Positions 31,679-41,550 of a DNA stretch of 64,000 nt are shown one piece after another. Under the pieces are notes generated by a model. That model made no database searches, had not been told where the DNA came from, and was given only the letters and a program-made list of their open reading frames with translations. Every line of letters begins with the position of its first letter. The first letter of the stretch is position 1. The stretch lies in NCBI GenBank assembly GCA_003551945.1, contig PUNZ01000173.1:1-64000 (forward strand). The letters are read 5' to 3'. The position numbers were made by a program, and so were the translations under genes. The stretch comes from Halovenus sp. Its GTDB lineage: Archaea > Halobacteriota > Halobacteria > Halobacteriales > Haloarculaceae.

Positions 31679-32842
31679 TCAGATTCCGAAGGCAAATCGG
31701 AGCATGTCACGGGTCCCTGGTCCGAGACCAACGGCAATAATCGCACCCAACAGGACGATGGCAAATTTCGGACTCTCTTCCATAAACTGGCGGTCAAAGA
31801 CAGCGACGATAGCCAGTGGAACGATGATTTTGATGATTGCAAAGGGCCACGCTTCTCCGACATACACACCGAGGATTTCATCGCCGCCCTGAATTGCTTC
31901 TGTTGCAGTCATCACAAAGTCATTAAATGGATGTTTCGGGTCATAGCCAAGGCCAACATCCCAGACGTGAGTCCAATCGTTTGCAAGCACGTTGGCAAAG
32001 CCATCCACCGCATGTCCCCAGACAACAACAAAGCCGATAAGCCCAGTTCCAGCGTTAATTTCGGGCTTCCACCGTTTCGAGCCATAATGGGTTGCAAGAG
32101 CGGCCAGCGTTGCCAGGGTGAGAACGAGGAGAATAATACTCGGGTAGAACGACGTATACTCCGTCGTTACGCTAAGATACAAAAGATATCCGAATGCTGC
32201 AAGCAACCAGAACATACCAATCCCAGCAAGCGGATATGTCCACGTCTTGGTGATATCTCGGTGGTCAAGCCATTTACTAATGACCAACGCAGCTAACCCG
32301 ATGATAAAGACAGTGAAGTAAATGAATGGGCTAATCAACGCAGCGCTCGCGGGAAATTCAAGTGCTGGCGCTACATCGGCCCGAGTAGCTGCGACGAATG
32401 CATCTTCGACTGTTCTGAGCGCACCCCCAAAGAGCATGAGCGGAACCAGCGCAAAGAGGAAATGCGAGTACGGCGTGAGGTCAAAGTTTTCAAGCAACAG
32501 ATAGACCCCGGCAAGCACGAACATCAAAATCAGGATATATCCGAACGTAGAGATGAGGGTATATCCTGGTTCGGCAACAAATGCAGCATCATACGCATCG
32601 CGAGCGCACCCATGTTCTGCTTCGGTTCCAGGAACAGTACGACCCTCATCTGGGAATCGAACATAGCAACTCACACCATCCGCATCAGCGTGAACCGGGC
32701 CCCAGAAATACTGCCAGATGAAGCCGTGATATACCCGCTCGGTAAACGCAAGAGAAGCAACAACAAGTCCCACAACGGCAGTGATGGCCGTTCCAATCCA
32801 TGCCTTCTCGGGGCTAATATCGTAGCGGTCCAGGACGTCCAT
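31679..32842 (-). CDS. DUF63 family membrane protein
   Basis: MDVLDRYDISPEKAWIGTAITAVVGLVVASLAF...GHAVDGFANVLANDW. Confidence 0.85.
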   Translation of the reverse strand: MDVLDRYDISPEKAWIGTAITAVVGLVVASLAFTERVYHGFIWQYFWGPVHADADGVSCYVRFPDEGRTVPGTEAEHGCARDAYDAAFVAEPGYTLISTFGYILILMFVLAGVYLLLENFDLTPYSHFLFALVPLMLFGGALRTVEDAFVAATRADVAPALEFPASAALISPFIYFTVFIIGLAALVISKWLDHRDITKTWTYPLAGIGMFWLLAAFGYLLYLSVTTEYTSFYPSIILLVLTLATLAALATHYGSKRWKPEINAGTGLIGFVVVWGHAVDGFANVLANDWTHVWDVGLGYDPKHPFNDFVMTATEAIQGGDEILGVYVGEAWPFAIIKIIVPLAIVAVFDRQFMEESPKFAIVLLGAIIAVGLGPGTRDMLRFAFGI

Positions 32843-32961
32843 ACACACAGTGCGGGTCGGGGATTAATTGAGGATTCCGGTCTCGGATGCTCGCGGAGAG
32901 GCCGGAAACCACGCTGAGTAAGCAGATGACTTTTTGCGCTGGCGGTGTGAACGAGGCGAGT

Positions 32962-33783
32962 ATGAGCGAAGAAACAGGCGTCTCTGATGAAACGGAACTC
33001 CGAGTCTATGACCCTGCGGCAGACCATTCATTTCCGGACGAGCGACTCAACGAAGTCCTCGCCGCAATTGAAAGCGATGAAGAGATTCAAGCCTATCTCG
33101 AAGCACAGAATGTCAACCCTGTGATGCGGATGCAGTATAATGACCACGGAGCCAAACACGTTGAAATTGTCCGTAACAAAGCGTTGTGTCTCTATGAGCT
33201 GTTAAAACGTGGTGGCGTTTCGTTCAATGGGGCAACACAGGAAGGACTCGATGTTGCCGATGAACCGGTCATCGTTGCACTCGCGGCGACCTTACACGAC
33301 ATCGGACACGTGGTCCACCGCGACGAGCACCCGTATTACTCTATTCCGTTAGCTGCCGACATTCTCGACCGATTTCTCCCTGCGTTTTACGATACGACTG
33401 AAGCTGTCAAAATGAAAGGCGAGGTTCTTCACGCAATCCTCTGTCATCACACGTCCGAGAATCCACTGACGCTCGAAGCAGGTGTCGTCAGAGTTGCCGA
33501 TGGACTGGATATGGAGCGTGGTCGCTCACGCGTTCCGTATGAACAGGGTGGACGCGGTATCAACACTGTCTCCAGCCAAGCAATTGAACGGGTCAAACTG
33601 CTCGAAGGAGAAGATGTTCCGGTGATGATTGAAATCGAGATGACCAACGCAGCAGGTGTCTTTCAGGTTGATAACCTGTTGGCATCCAAAATGAACCATT
33701 CGAATGTCAAACAGCATATGCGTATTGTAGCCGTCAATATCCGTGAAGAAAGCGAACAGATTGTCGAGCGGCTTGAGTTGTAA
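32962..33783 (+). CDS. HD domain phosphohydrolase
   Basis: VALAATLHDIGHVVHRDEHPYYS HD motif; AILCHHT; VADGLDMERGRSR. Confidence 0.9.
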   Translation: MSEETGVSDETELRVYDPAADHSFPDERLNEVLAAIESDEEIQAYLEAQNVNPVMRMQYNDHGAKHVEIVRNKALCLYELLKRGGVSFNGATQEGLDVADEPVIVALAATLHDIGHVVHRDEHPYYSIPLAADILDRFLPAFYDTTEAVKMKGEVLHAILCHHTSENPLTLEAGVVRVADGLDMERGRSRVPYEQGGRGINTVSSQAIERVKLLEGEDVPVMIEIEMTNAAGVFQVDNLLASKMNHSNVKQHMRIVAVNIREESEQIVERLEL

Positions 33784-33799
33784 GCAGAGGTGAATGGTA

Positions 33800-35062
33800 C
33801 TACGGGAAAGCGGTCTCAATATGCCTTGCTGCTCGTCGCCCGCTTTCCATCGCCCCCTGAATTGAGGACCATTCTGTATAATCTCCCGCAAGATAGACCC
33901 CGCCCTGCGGGGAGTCGGTTGCAGGCCGTGCATCCCTGAATCCGGGCCGTTGTGTGACCTGCGCAAACGGAATTCGGTCGGTTCGGAGCAGCGTTAGCTC
34001 CGCGAAGTTATGCTCCGGATACCATGATTCGAGCGCTTCTCGAACGCTCTCTGCCAACTCCTGGTCAGTCTCGGCAGGGTCACCGAGGAACGTTGCGCTT
34101 AGTAAGTGCATTCGGTCGGGTGCGTACGATGGGGCAACAGCCGAGAGCGGTGCAATCTGATTCGGATAGCCGCTTTCCATATTCAACAGCAAACGACCAT
34201 CAGTTCGGAGCTGTTGTGTGTCGGGAAGCGAAAAATACTGCGTTACACAGCCCCGATAGCTTCCTTCATAGTTGAATTCCGGAAGCAGTTTCTCAGCACT
34301 GGCCGGGTCAGTTGCAACAACAACCGCATCGGCAGCGACCGTTTCACCGCGAGTCTGAACAGCCGGGTTGTCACCAGTGGTGATGGCTGAAACGGGTGAC
34401 TCAGTGTTGATTGTGACACCTACATCACGAGCTTGTGTTGCTAACTGTGCAGGTATTTCACCCATCCCTGCAGCGGGAACTGCTGTACTCCCACTGAGCA
34501 GCATTTTGAACGTATACTCGAAGACAAAGGCTGAAGTGGATAAGGACCGGTCAAGCGTAATACCTCCATAAAATGGAGTTGCAAAGTTACTGATAAACCG
34601 CGATGAAAAGCCAAATGCCCGCAGGTAGTCCTCGATAGTCTGGTCGTCAGTAGCAAGGATATCTGCGAGCGGCTTCCGTGCGAGTGTTCGCCGGAGTTTG
34701 AGGACTAACAGCTTATCGCGTAGCGAGACATTTTGATTAAATAGCGTCGCTGTCAGTGCTTTCGGGTCGCGTAAGGGGTCAGCAAGAATCGAACGTTCGC
34801 CTGAACTGACCAGCGTTGCACCGGGGCGGAATCGCTTGAGAGCGAGTGCATCCAAATCTAACTCTTCTTTGACCGCAGGGTACGCGGTAAACAGAACCTG
34901 AAAACCTCGGTCGAAGGTGTACCCATCCTCAGTTACCGAGCGAACGCGACCTCCAACTGTCTCGCCTTGTTCGTACAGCGTGACGGTGTGCCCGGTACGC
35001 CCAAGCCGTTTGGCTGCTACTAACCCGGACAGTCCGCCACCGACGACAACGATTTCTGCCAT
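33800..35062 (-). CDS. FAD-dependent oxidoreductase, phytoene-desaturase-like
   Basis: MAEIVVVGGGLSGLVAAKRLGRTGHTVTLYEQGETVGGR dinucleotide fold; C-terminal GGVYLAGDYTEWSSIQGAMESGRRAA. Confidence 0.92.
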   Translation of the reverse strand: MAEIVVVGGGLSGLVAAKRLGRTGHTVTLYEQGETVGGRVRSVTEDGYTFDRGFQVLFTAYPAVKEELDLDALALKRFRPGATLVSSGERSILADPLRDPKALTATLFNQNVSLRDKLLVLKLRRTLARKPLADILATDDQTIEDYLRAFGFSSRFISNFATPFYGGITLDRSLSTSAFVFEYTFKMLLSGSTAVPAAGMGEIPAQLATQARDVGVTINTESPVSAITTGDNPAVQTRGETVAADAVVVATDPASAEKLLPEFNYEGSYRGCVTQYFSLPDTQQLRTDGRLLLNMESGYPNQIAPLSAVAPSYAPDRMHLLSATFLGDPAETDQELAESVREALESWYPEHNFAELTLLRTDRIPFAQVTQRPGFRDARPATDSPQGGVYLAGDYTEWSSIQGAMESGRRAARHIETAFP

Positions 35063-35147
35063 TACGCAGTGTTTGTACGCAATAACCAAAATGCCTCCGT
35101 GCGCCAGTTGTCAAAGGCAGGGAGTTTCTCAGCACGGAACGTTTGTC

Positions 35148-38100
35148 TCACTCACACTGTGTTTCCTCCCCGTTCACAGGCCCAGTGTGTGGATACAGAG
35201 CGGAACATTCTGGATTCGCAGTATCTCTGTCACCGACACCAATGCCACCTGGCGGAACGATGACGACAAGTGCTGTCCGCTCAGCAACTGAAATTGGGTC
35301 AACCTCCCCAACGTGTTCGTCCGCACCACCAACGGGAAGACTGACCGTAGCGTCCTCTCGAACATAAGTCAAAGGCGTCGTAGTCGCAGTTGTCATTAGA
35401 TTCGCGCTTACTTCGAATCGACTATATTCACCCTGTACCTGAACATCCCAGGTATTGACCGTTGCATACCACATTCCCGGTACAGGGAGAAGCGGCATCC
35501 CCGCAGGAACTCGTACGGGTGTATCGACGCCATCGACCCAGTCATCGTACTGGTCAATGTCAAACTGGTCTTCAACCGTCGAAGAAATTCTATCTTCGAT
35601 GATATCAGAAGAAACGTCAGTTAGCCCCTCACGAATGTACTCATCCAATTGTTCGAGTTCGTCAACCGCCGCTATCGTGACAGTCTGTTCTTTTGCTGAC
35701 GTCGTGAAAGCGGGATAGACACTCGATTCAACTGTTCCCTCCCACGCAGCCGAGCTGTTGAGATGGGACGGTTGGTACGTGTCTGCCCCAAGGTCAGCGC
35801 TCAATTGCTCCGTCAGTGGGCCAACGAGTTCGCCGTTTCCAATGGCTATGGCGCGTTCACCGACGGTATCGTACGCTTCGAGTTGGTCAGCAAGGGCTGC
35901 TTCAATCTGCTGTTCAGCATCAGCGACAGTCGAATCACTGGAAATGTGACACCGGTACTCGGATTGCTGGCACGTTTCAGGAACCGCAGCAAGTTCGATA
36001 TTCACTGTGTTATCAGCCTCATCAACGACACGTACCTCATCTGGGTAGAGTGCGTACAGAAGCGAATGGGTAAAGTCGTCTGCAAACTCCTCAATGCCCG
36101 CTTCAGTCTCCTTGCGGACCGTCTCAGTCTGGGTGGCAAGTGACTCCTGAGAACCATACTCCCCAGTCTCAGCGCCAACAATTGCAAGCTCGCCCGCCCT
36201 GAGTGCTTCTCCAGCGGTCTGAAGCGGCAGTTCGGCAGCTGGGTCACCAAACCCGATGACCGAACTTAGCCGGTCAAAGAAGCCAGCAGCAAGCGTTTCA
36301 TAGGGCATCTGCAGATGGTTATGATTGGTGAGCGAAAGCGGGGCAAATTCCTTGTCGTCTCCAACCTGTGGTATCTCTTCATCAGTAACCGTCTCGGTTG
36401 TTAAGTACGTCGGAGAGCCTCGAATTTCATAGCTGATATCCTCGCCTGTTTCGATTGGCACTGGTTCAGGCTCTTGCGGGTGGATACCCTGTTGGAGTGC
36501 AGTTACCCCTTGTTCGAGACCACCGTCAATATCTTCGAGTGTTTCATCGAGTCCCGAGAGGGCCTCGCTATGCCCATCATCAATGGCTTCGAGGTCCTGT
36601 ACAAGGAGGGTAAAATAGCTGTCTGTGAGTTCACGCTTAATAAGCCCCGCAACTGTCTGCGTGGTTTGGTCCTCGACGATTTCTGCTTGCGTCTTTTTTA
36701 CCTGAGTAATGAGACCGCCGACGGGAGTTGGCTCATCAACCCCGCCATCGGAGATGAGTTCGCTTCGTTCGAACGTGTGATTTACCGCTTCAACCGCTGA
36801 TTGTACGCTGTTGAGGTCGCTAAGGAGCGCTGCCCGAAATTCGTCACTCACCTGGTCTGCCAGCGAAATGTGTTCCGTTGTAGACCCTGAAAACTCCCCC
36901 GTCTCTGCAGAGGGTTCAACCGCTGATTCAAGCCACTCGGCCATAGCCTCGTCACTCGAATCACCAGCAATCCCCGTGAGGATCGCCTCGGGTACGCTAT
37001 CGGCTGTCTCGAACAATGAGTGCCCTGCAAGCATTGTCGATTCGTGTGCGCTAGTCCAATCAGCCACTGTTTCACCCGCGATGGGCCCCGAAGCGTGTGA
37101 GTCTGGGCCGATTTCGTCCACAGCAATAGCAAGCGAGAGTGTACTGTCAGCAGTCTCAGTTTCGGTAGTCGTGGCTGATTTGGTTGTTCCGTTGGAACGG
37201 TTCAAGTGCCACGTTTTCTCCTCTCGGACCGTAACCGTGGCCGTAATATCCGACAGTGAAAGGTCTCCGTTCTGAGAACTCTCCGCGGACACCTCACTCA
37301 GAGCTGACCCAACCGAAGCGCTTTCAATTGCTGTGCGGACATGTTCGCGTTCCGATTCGGTCACCGTTGCTGAGTCGGTTGGTTTGTCGTGGGAAAACGT
37401 TACTTCAGAGGTTTCTACGGTCGAATCAATCGTGGCTTCAACCGTTACTGCACGGTCGATAGCAGATTCCAGTGAATGCGTTCCCTCGCCTGCCACAAGC
37501 GTCCGAAACGGGAGGTATGCCGTTTCGTTGACGCCGATGGTATGTTCAGCATCCATCCCTGGCGCAGCACCGAGCAGGTCAGTCGTCTCCGGTGGGTCCG
37601 GGAGTTTACCAGTTTGTGCGTCGCCAAGGAGCCATTCGCTACGTGAACAGATGTCGGCAGAGACGTCCGGTTCAGTGTTACTGTATTCTTCATAGAGGCC
37701 CTCTGCATCCTGTGATGCCATACAGAACCACCCCTGTCGAACGGCGTTACCGAGGGTCGGGTCTGCCTCTCCGAACACATCCTGTTGGGTGCGGTAAAGC
37801 GCGTGGTTTGTGATTGGTTCTAGATGACGGTTTGCGATAACTTCGGTAATTGGAGCACCACCGTACTGTGCATACCCGCGAGCCCACCCGAGGGCATATA
37901 GTTGTGCGTTGAATCGCTGTGAAAAGCCAGATTCGTACACCCCTGCATCAAGTCGCTCCTGAAACGCTTCAGTCCGCTCGTGCATCTCAAATAGCGGCGA
38001 CTGGAGCGTCACGGACACTGAAGTTGTTTCCGATGAAATTGAGTCCCCGTGTATCTGTGACTGTAATTCGACCTCGGACAGTTCGATAGTCACCAATCCA

Positions 38101-38582
38101 TCAGTATCTTCGGTAATTGTGACTCGTTCGAGCGCATCGCGAAACGAACTTCTGTCCTCGATAGCAGGTGTTGAGACGGTTGTTTCCACGTCTCCAACCT
38201 GTTGACCGGCGGACGGAAGCGTCGACGTGGCTTCCGTTGCAATTAGTGCTTTGACGTAGTATCGGAACAGTGCTGTGTCGTCTGAAGCAAAGCGCTCTAG
38301 CTCGGTGCCGTATGTCGTGTTTTTCGTGGTTGTCAAAGGCCGTTCAGCAGCCTGTGTCATTGCTTGTATGACCGCCTCTTCTAGTGCCGATTGCGTGCTC
38401 ACCTCGGTTCGCTCCATTGCAGCAGCAGCGTCCCTATCAACGTCGGGTGAGGACTGGACATGGACTGAACCGACAAGCGCAACGGCTGAGAGCAACACAA
38501 GCGCCCCAATTACGGCGAGTGGCACCATTCCCCGTCTAGCAACAGTCGCAGCAGCCGGTCGGGAACAGTCACCCGATCTCAT
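35148..38582 (-). CDS. Large DUF7286-like membrane-anchored extracellular protein
   Basis: ATVARRGMVPLAVIGALVLLSAVALVGSVHVQSS prepilin-like N-terminus, long polar ectodomain; ATGA overlap with the upstream gene. Confidence 0.7.
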   Translation of the reverse strand: MRSGDCSRPAAATVARRGMVPLAVIGALVLLSAVALVGSVHVQSSPDVDRDAAAAMERTEVSTQSALEEAVIQAMTQAAERPLTTTKNTTYGTELERFASDDTALFRYYVKALIATEATSTLPSAGQQVGDVETTVSTPAIEDRSSFRDALERVTITEDTDGLVTIELSEVELQSQIHGDSISSETTSVSVTLQSPLFEMHERTEAFQERLDAGVYESGFSQRFNAQLYALGWARGYAQYGGAPITEVIANRHLEPITNHALYRTQQDVFGEADPTLGNAVRQGWFCMASQDAEGLYEEYSNTEPDVSADICSRSEWLLGDAQTGKLPDPPETTDLLGAAPGMDAEHTIGVNETAYLPFRTLVAGEGTHSLESAIDRAVTVEATIDSTVETSEVTFSHDKPTDSATVTESEREHVRTAIESASVGSALSEVSAESSQNGDLSLSDITATVTVREEKTWHLNRSNGTTKSATTTETETADSTLSLAIAVDEIGPDSHASGPIAGETVADWTSAHESTMLAGHSLFETADSVPEAILTGIAGDSSDEAMAEWLESAVEPSAETGEFSGSTTEHISLADQVSDEFRAALLSDLNSVQSAVEAVNHTFERSELISDGGVDEPTPVGGLITQVKKTQAEIVEDQTTQTVAGLIKRELTDSYFTLLVQDLEAIDDGHSEALSGLDETLEDIDGGLEQGVTALQQGIHPQEPEPVPIETGEDISYEIRGSPTYLTTETVTDEEIPQVGDDKEFAPLSLTNHNHLQMPYETLAAGFFDRLSSVIGFGDPAAELPLQTAGEALRAGELAIVGAETGEYGSQESLATQTETVRKETEAGIEEFADDFTHSLLYALYPDEVRVVDEADNTVNIELAAVPETCQQSEYRCHISSDSTVADAEQQIEAALADQLEAYDTVGERAIAIGNGELVGPLTEQLSADLGADTYQPSHLNSSAAWEGTVESSVYPAFTTSAKEQTVTIAAVDELEQLDEYIREGLTDVSSDIIEDRISSTVEDQFDIDQYDDWVDGVDTPVRVPAGMPLLPVPGMWYATVNTWDVQVQGEYSRFEVSANLMTTATTTPLTYVREDATVSLPVGGADEHVGEVDPISVAERTALVVIVPPGGIGVGDRDTANPECSALYPHTGPVNGEETQCE

Positions 38583-39562
38583 CGGTTCCACTCCGTGACA
38601 GCAATGGTAACTTCATCGAGAGCAATTGCTTGCTGTGCATCGACCGGCGTCGAAAACTCCTCTCGGAACTCCCAATAAAACTGTGTAGAGAGTTTTTCGA
38701 TGAACTGCTCTCTCAATGACTGTTCAACACTGCTATCGGATTCCCTTTGCATAACCGATTGCGCAGAGAGATGTTCCTCTATCTCGCTGTCGGAAATGTT
38801 CGAATCCTCAATGAGATGCATTAGATTGTGAATGCGGACAAGTGCCCGTTCACGGTCGTTCTCAGTCGAAGTCAGTTGTCGCTGGGTCTGTTGTGGTTTG
38901 AGCAAGCCATCGACAACAACGGTTGCGAGCGTCCGAGAGAGTCGCTCAAACGAATCAGACTGATTTGTCGAATTGTCAGTACCCTCTTTCAATTGTGCGT
39001 CACCGTTTCGAAATCCACTTGGAACGGTTTGCTGTGAGACCGTCGTCTCAACATCGGCCGGCGGTGGCTGCCCGAAAGAGATTTTCCCGTAACTGTTGCT
39101 CCCCTCAAACAGTTCCCATATCGCGTGTACCTGCCACTCTGCTGAATCGAGTAGTTTGACATTCGTTATCTCGGTTTCTAGCCGCTCTCTAAACGACTGG
39201 TCAGATACATTTTGCTGAGACCCCACTTGGTCTTTCTCTCCGGCAGTGGCGTTCGCGACTGCTGCAACAGCAAGTCCACGAGCAAGCGAGCCCGCAAAGG
39301 CCTGGGCTGTCGCCTCTTTGTCGTCTGCTGAATTGCCAGTAGCGGTAGTACTCACGGCCGCCAGTTCAGCGCCAGTTGAGTACGTGAAATTAACCGTTGT
39401 CGCCGAAAGCGTCTCAACCGCATATGAGTGCTCAGGGCCTGAATCAGGCTGGTCGTGAGGAACAATTGCAACAAGGGCAATAGCACCTGAGATGAGGACA
39501 AGCGCAAGCGCGACATCAACGACGGTGCTGATTGCACGATGTTGGCTGCTGCTCTGAGTCAT
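38579..39562 (-). CDS. DUF7284-like membrane-anchored protein
   Basis: MTQSSSQHRAISTVVDVALALVLISGAIALVAI prepilin-like N-terminus; start overlaps the upstream stop. Confidence 0.7.
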   Translation of the reverse strand: MTQSSSQHRAISTVVDVALALVLISGAIALVAIVPHDQPDSGPEHSYAVETLSATTVNFTYSTGAELAAVSTTATGNSADDKEATAQAFAGSLARGLAVAAVANATAGEKDQVGSQQNVSDQSFRERLETEITNVKLLDSAEWQVHAIWELFEGSNSYGKISFGQPPPADVETTVSQQTVPSGFRNGDAQLKEGTDNSTNQSDSFERLSRTLATVVVDGLLKPQQTQRQLTSTENDRERALVRIHNLMHLIEDSNISDSEIEEHLSAQSVMQRESDSSVEQSLREQFIEKLSTQFYWEFREEFSTPVDAQQAIALDEVTIAVTEWNR

Positions 39563-40047
39563 GGCAGTACCTCGATGTGCAACAGTCCTGGTCTGATTTC
39601 CCCGGGGGCCATCTGAACCGGGACAGTGCGAGAGACTCCATCGAGTGAATGTGGCTGTATGTGAGTGTCGAGGGCAGTAGTGGACAAACGACACTCTGGA
39701 TGCTCTATGGCATCTCTCGTTTCCCCACCGTCTGTGACGATGAGTTGCTCACTAACGCTTTGATTGCCGTTGTGATTGATAACAAGAAGGGTAATACAGA
39801 TTGATTCTGTGAACGGTTCCCCAGCAAGCGCATTTGAAGCTGACTGTCTGTCTGTCCGAATGACTCCATCTTCACTGAGTGATTGCCACACCGCCTCTAA
39901 ATCGGCTTCCTCATTGGTTTCCTCCGAGCCGAGTTCCGCAACGAACTCTTCGCTTGTCACAGCATACAAAGACAAGCCCACAGCAAGCGCTGCAACAGCA
40001 ATGACTGCAGCCAGCGGTTCGGTTTGACCACGATATCCATCCTGCAT
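39559..40047 (-). CDS. DUF7285-like membrane-anchored protein
   Basis: MQDGYRGQTEPLAAVIAVAALAVGLSLYAVTSEE, a prepilin-like RG/Q...E N-terminus. Confidence 0.7.
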   Translation of the reverse strand: MQDGYRGQTEPLAAVIAVAALAVGLSLYAVTSEEFVAELGSEETNEEADLEAVWQSLSEDGVIRTDRQSASNALAGEPFTESICITLLVINHNGNQSVSEQLIVTDGGETRDAIEHPECRLSTTALDTHIQPHSLDGVSRTVPVQMAPGEIRPGLLHIEVLP

Positions 40048-40107
40048 ACGCTGTAGCTGACTGGCCGAGGGTTCGTATATAAAATCACGGAGGCGTCCTG
40101 AGTGTCG

Positions 40108-40626
40108 CTATAGCCGAGTCACAAGTACAACGCGTTCCCCCTCATGTTCGATGAGTGTTAATAACAGTTTGACATCGCCACGCATATCGCTCAAGTCAAG
40201 CCTTTCATCCGATTCAATCAGGACCGGTACGGACAGCTGCTGCGTTTGTATGTGCCCAGCAGCAATCTTGTATTCAACCTGTCCCGTTGTCTCAGGATAT
40301 CCAGGTGCTATCCTGAACGTATCGAGACCTGTTGAGCCAACTCCCTCAGATGGTAATGAAAGAGTGGCGACTCGTTGTGCTGGTTCCTGTCCGCGTTTCG
40401 CAAGCGGTTCGGATTCATAGAGGTCCAGTGCTGTCGAGTCAAGCTGGTGGATAGCTGTCTCGACCTCAGAGTGGGCACGCTCGGTTTCAATATACTCTAC
40501 TGCGAACAGTGATACCGAGAGTATCGTCGCTGCGACAGTCACTGCGAGGACATACCGAATCACAGCCTTGGCTATCCTCGCCTTCCGATATAAGCGGTGG
40601 GAGGCCAGGGACCCCAACGATACCAA
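40108..40626 (-). CDS. Single-pass membrane protein of the same operon
   Basis: KARIAKAVIRYVLAVTVAATILSVSLFAVEYIETERAHSEVETAIHQLD. Confidence 0.65.
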   Translation of the reverse strand: MVSLGSLASHRLYRKARIAKAVIRYVLAVTVAATILSVSLFAVEYIETERAHSEVETAIHQLDSTALDLYESEPLAKRGQEPAQRVATLSLPSEGVGSTGLDTFRIAPGYPETTGQVEYKIAAGHIQTQQLSVPVLIESDERLDLSDMRGDVKLLLTLIEHEGERVVLVTRL

Positions 40627-40674
40627 GGAACAACCAGCTATATCATATCCGCAGTTACTAAGCAGTCGCTGCAG

Positions 40675-41103
40675 TTAGCACTCCAAGGACGCATCGAGTG
40701 TGATAGTTGGTCCGGCGAGGGCCTTTGAGACTGGGCAGTTCTCTTTCGCGCGCTGGGCGAGTTCGTCGAATATTTCTGGCTCGATATCGGGGACGTTGGC
40801 GGAGACCGTTAGGTCGATTCGAGGAATCTCGAAGCCACCACCCTCGGCTCGCTCAAGGTGTACATCCGCCGTCGTGTCGATTCGGTCAGCTGTGTATCCG
40901 TCCTGTTCAAGGAACGCGGTGAACTGCATCGAGAAACATCCCGAGTGGGCAGCACCAATGAGTTCTTCCGGGTCCGTTCCCGGTTCATCCTCAAACCGTG
41001 TCGGAAATCGAAAAGTCCCCGTTACTGCTCCGCTCTCAGTTTCAAAGTCACCGCTTCCGTCTGTCCCTCCGTGCCACGACGTTTCGGCTTTTCTTGTGGG
41101 CAT
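40675..41103 (-). CDS. OsmC family protein
   Basis: AETSWHGGTDGSGDFETESG...PEELIGAAHSGCFSMQFTAFLEQDG...ENCPVSKAL. Confidence 0.93.
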   Translation of the reverse strand: MPTRKAETSWHGGTDGSGDFETESGAVTGTFRFPTRFEDEPGTDPEELIGAAHSGCFSMQFTAFLEQDGYTADRIDTTADVHLERAEGGGFEIPRIDLTVSANVPDIEPEIFDELAQRAKENCPVSKALAGPTITLDASLEC

Positions 41104-41179
41104 CCTATTTTGTGGTGCGCTTGCATATGACATGACCTTTTGCATCAATGAGTTGTTATTTTAAGAGGTGGCAGACGAG

Positions 41180-41350
41180 TTAGCAGTAATAAACCCAGAA
41201 CGAGTGTCCACCCGAACATTCGATCTTCGTGGGGTCTTCAAATGGAGCAGCATATCCCTTAATTTTCAGCTCTACACCAGCGTCGGGGACTGGTACGCCA
41301 TTGACCGCACCACATGTTGGGCACCGGACCTCTTGTGTTTCTATTTGCAT
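41180..41350 (-). CDS. Small zinc-finger-like protein
   Basis: MQIETQEVRCPTCGAVNGVPVPDAGVELKIKGYAAPFEDPTKIECSGGHSFWVYYC: CPTCG plus CSGGH...C. Confidence 0.6.
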   Translation of the reverse strand: MQIETQEVRCPTCGAVNGVPVPDAGVELKIKGYAAPFEDPTKIECSGGHSFWVYYC

Positions 41351-41550
41351 TGTTGCCGACCCATTCAAGATACATCATTATTAATAATTAACGTATTGGC
41401 CAGTTACTTCCTCGATTCATCTTAGATCGCCCAGTATGGATATCTGACCCTGACAGGGCTCTAAACACTGTTCCTATTGTGGCCGTTACAGCGGATATCT
41501 GTGACGCACCGGGGACGAAGTTGTTTCTACGTTTGGCCTGAAACACGAAC

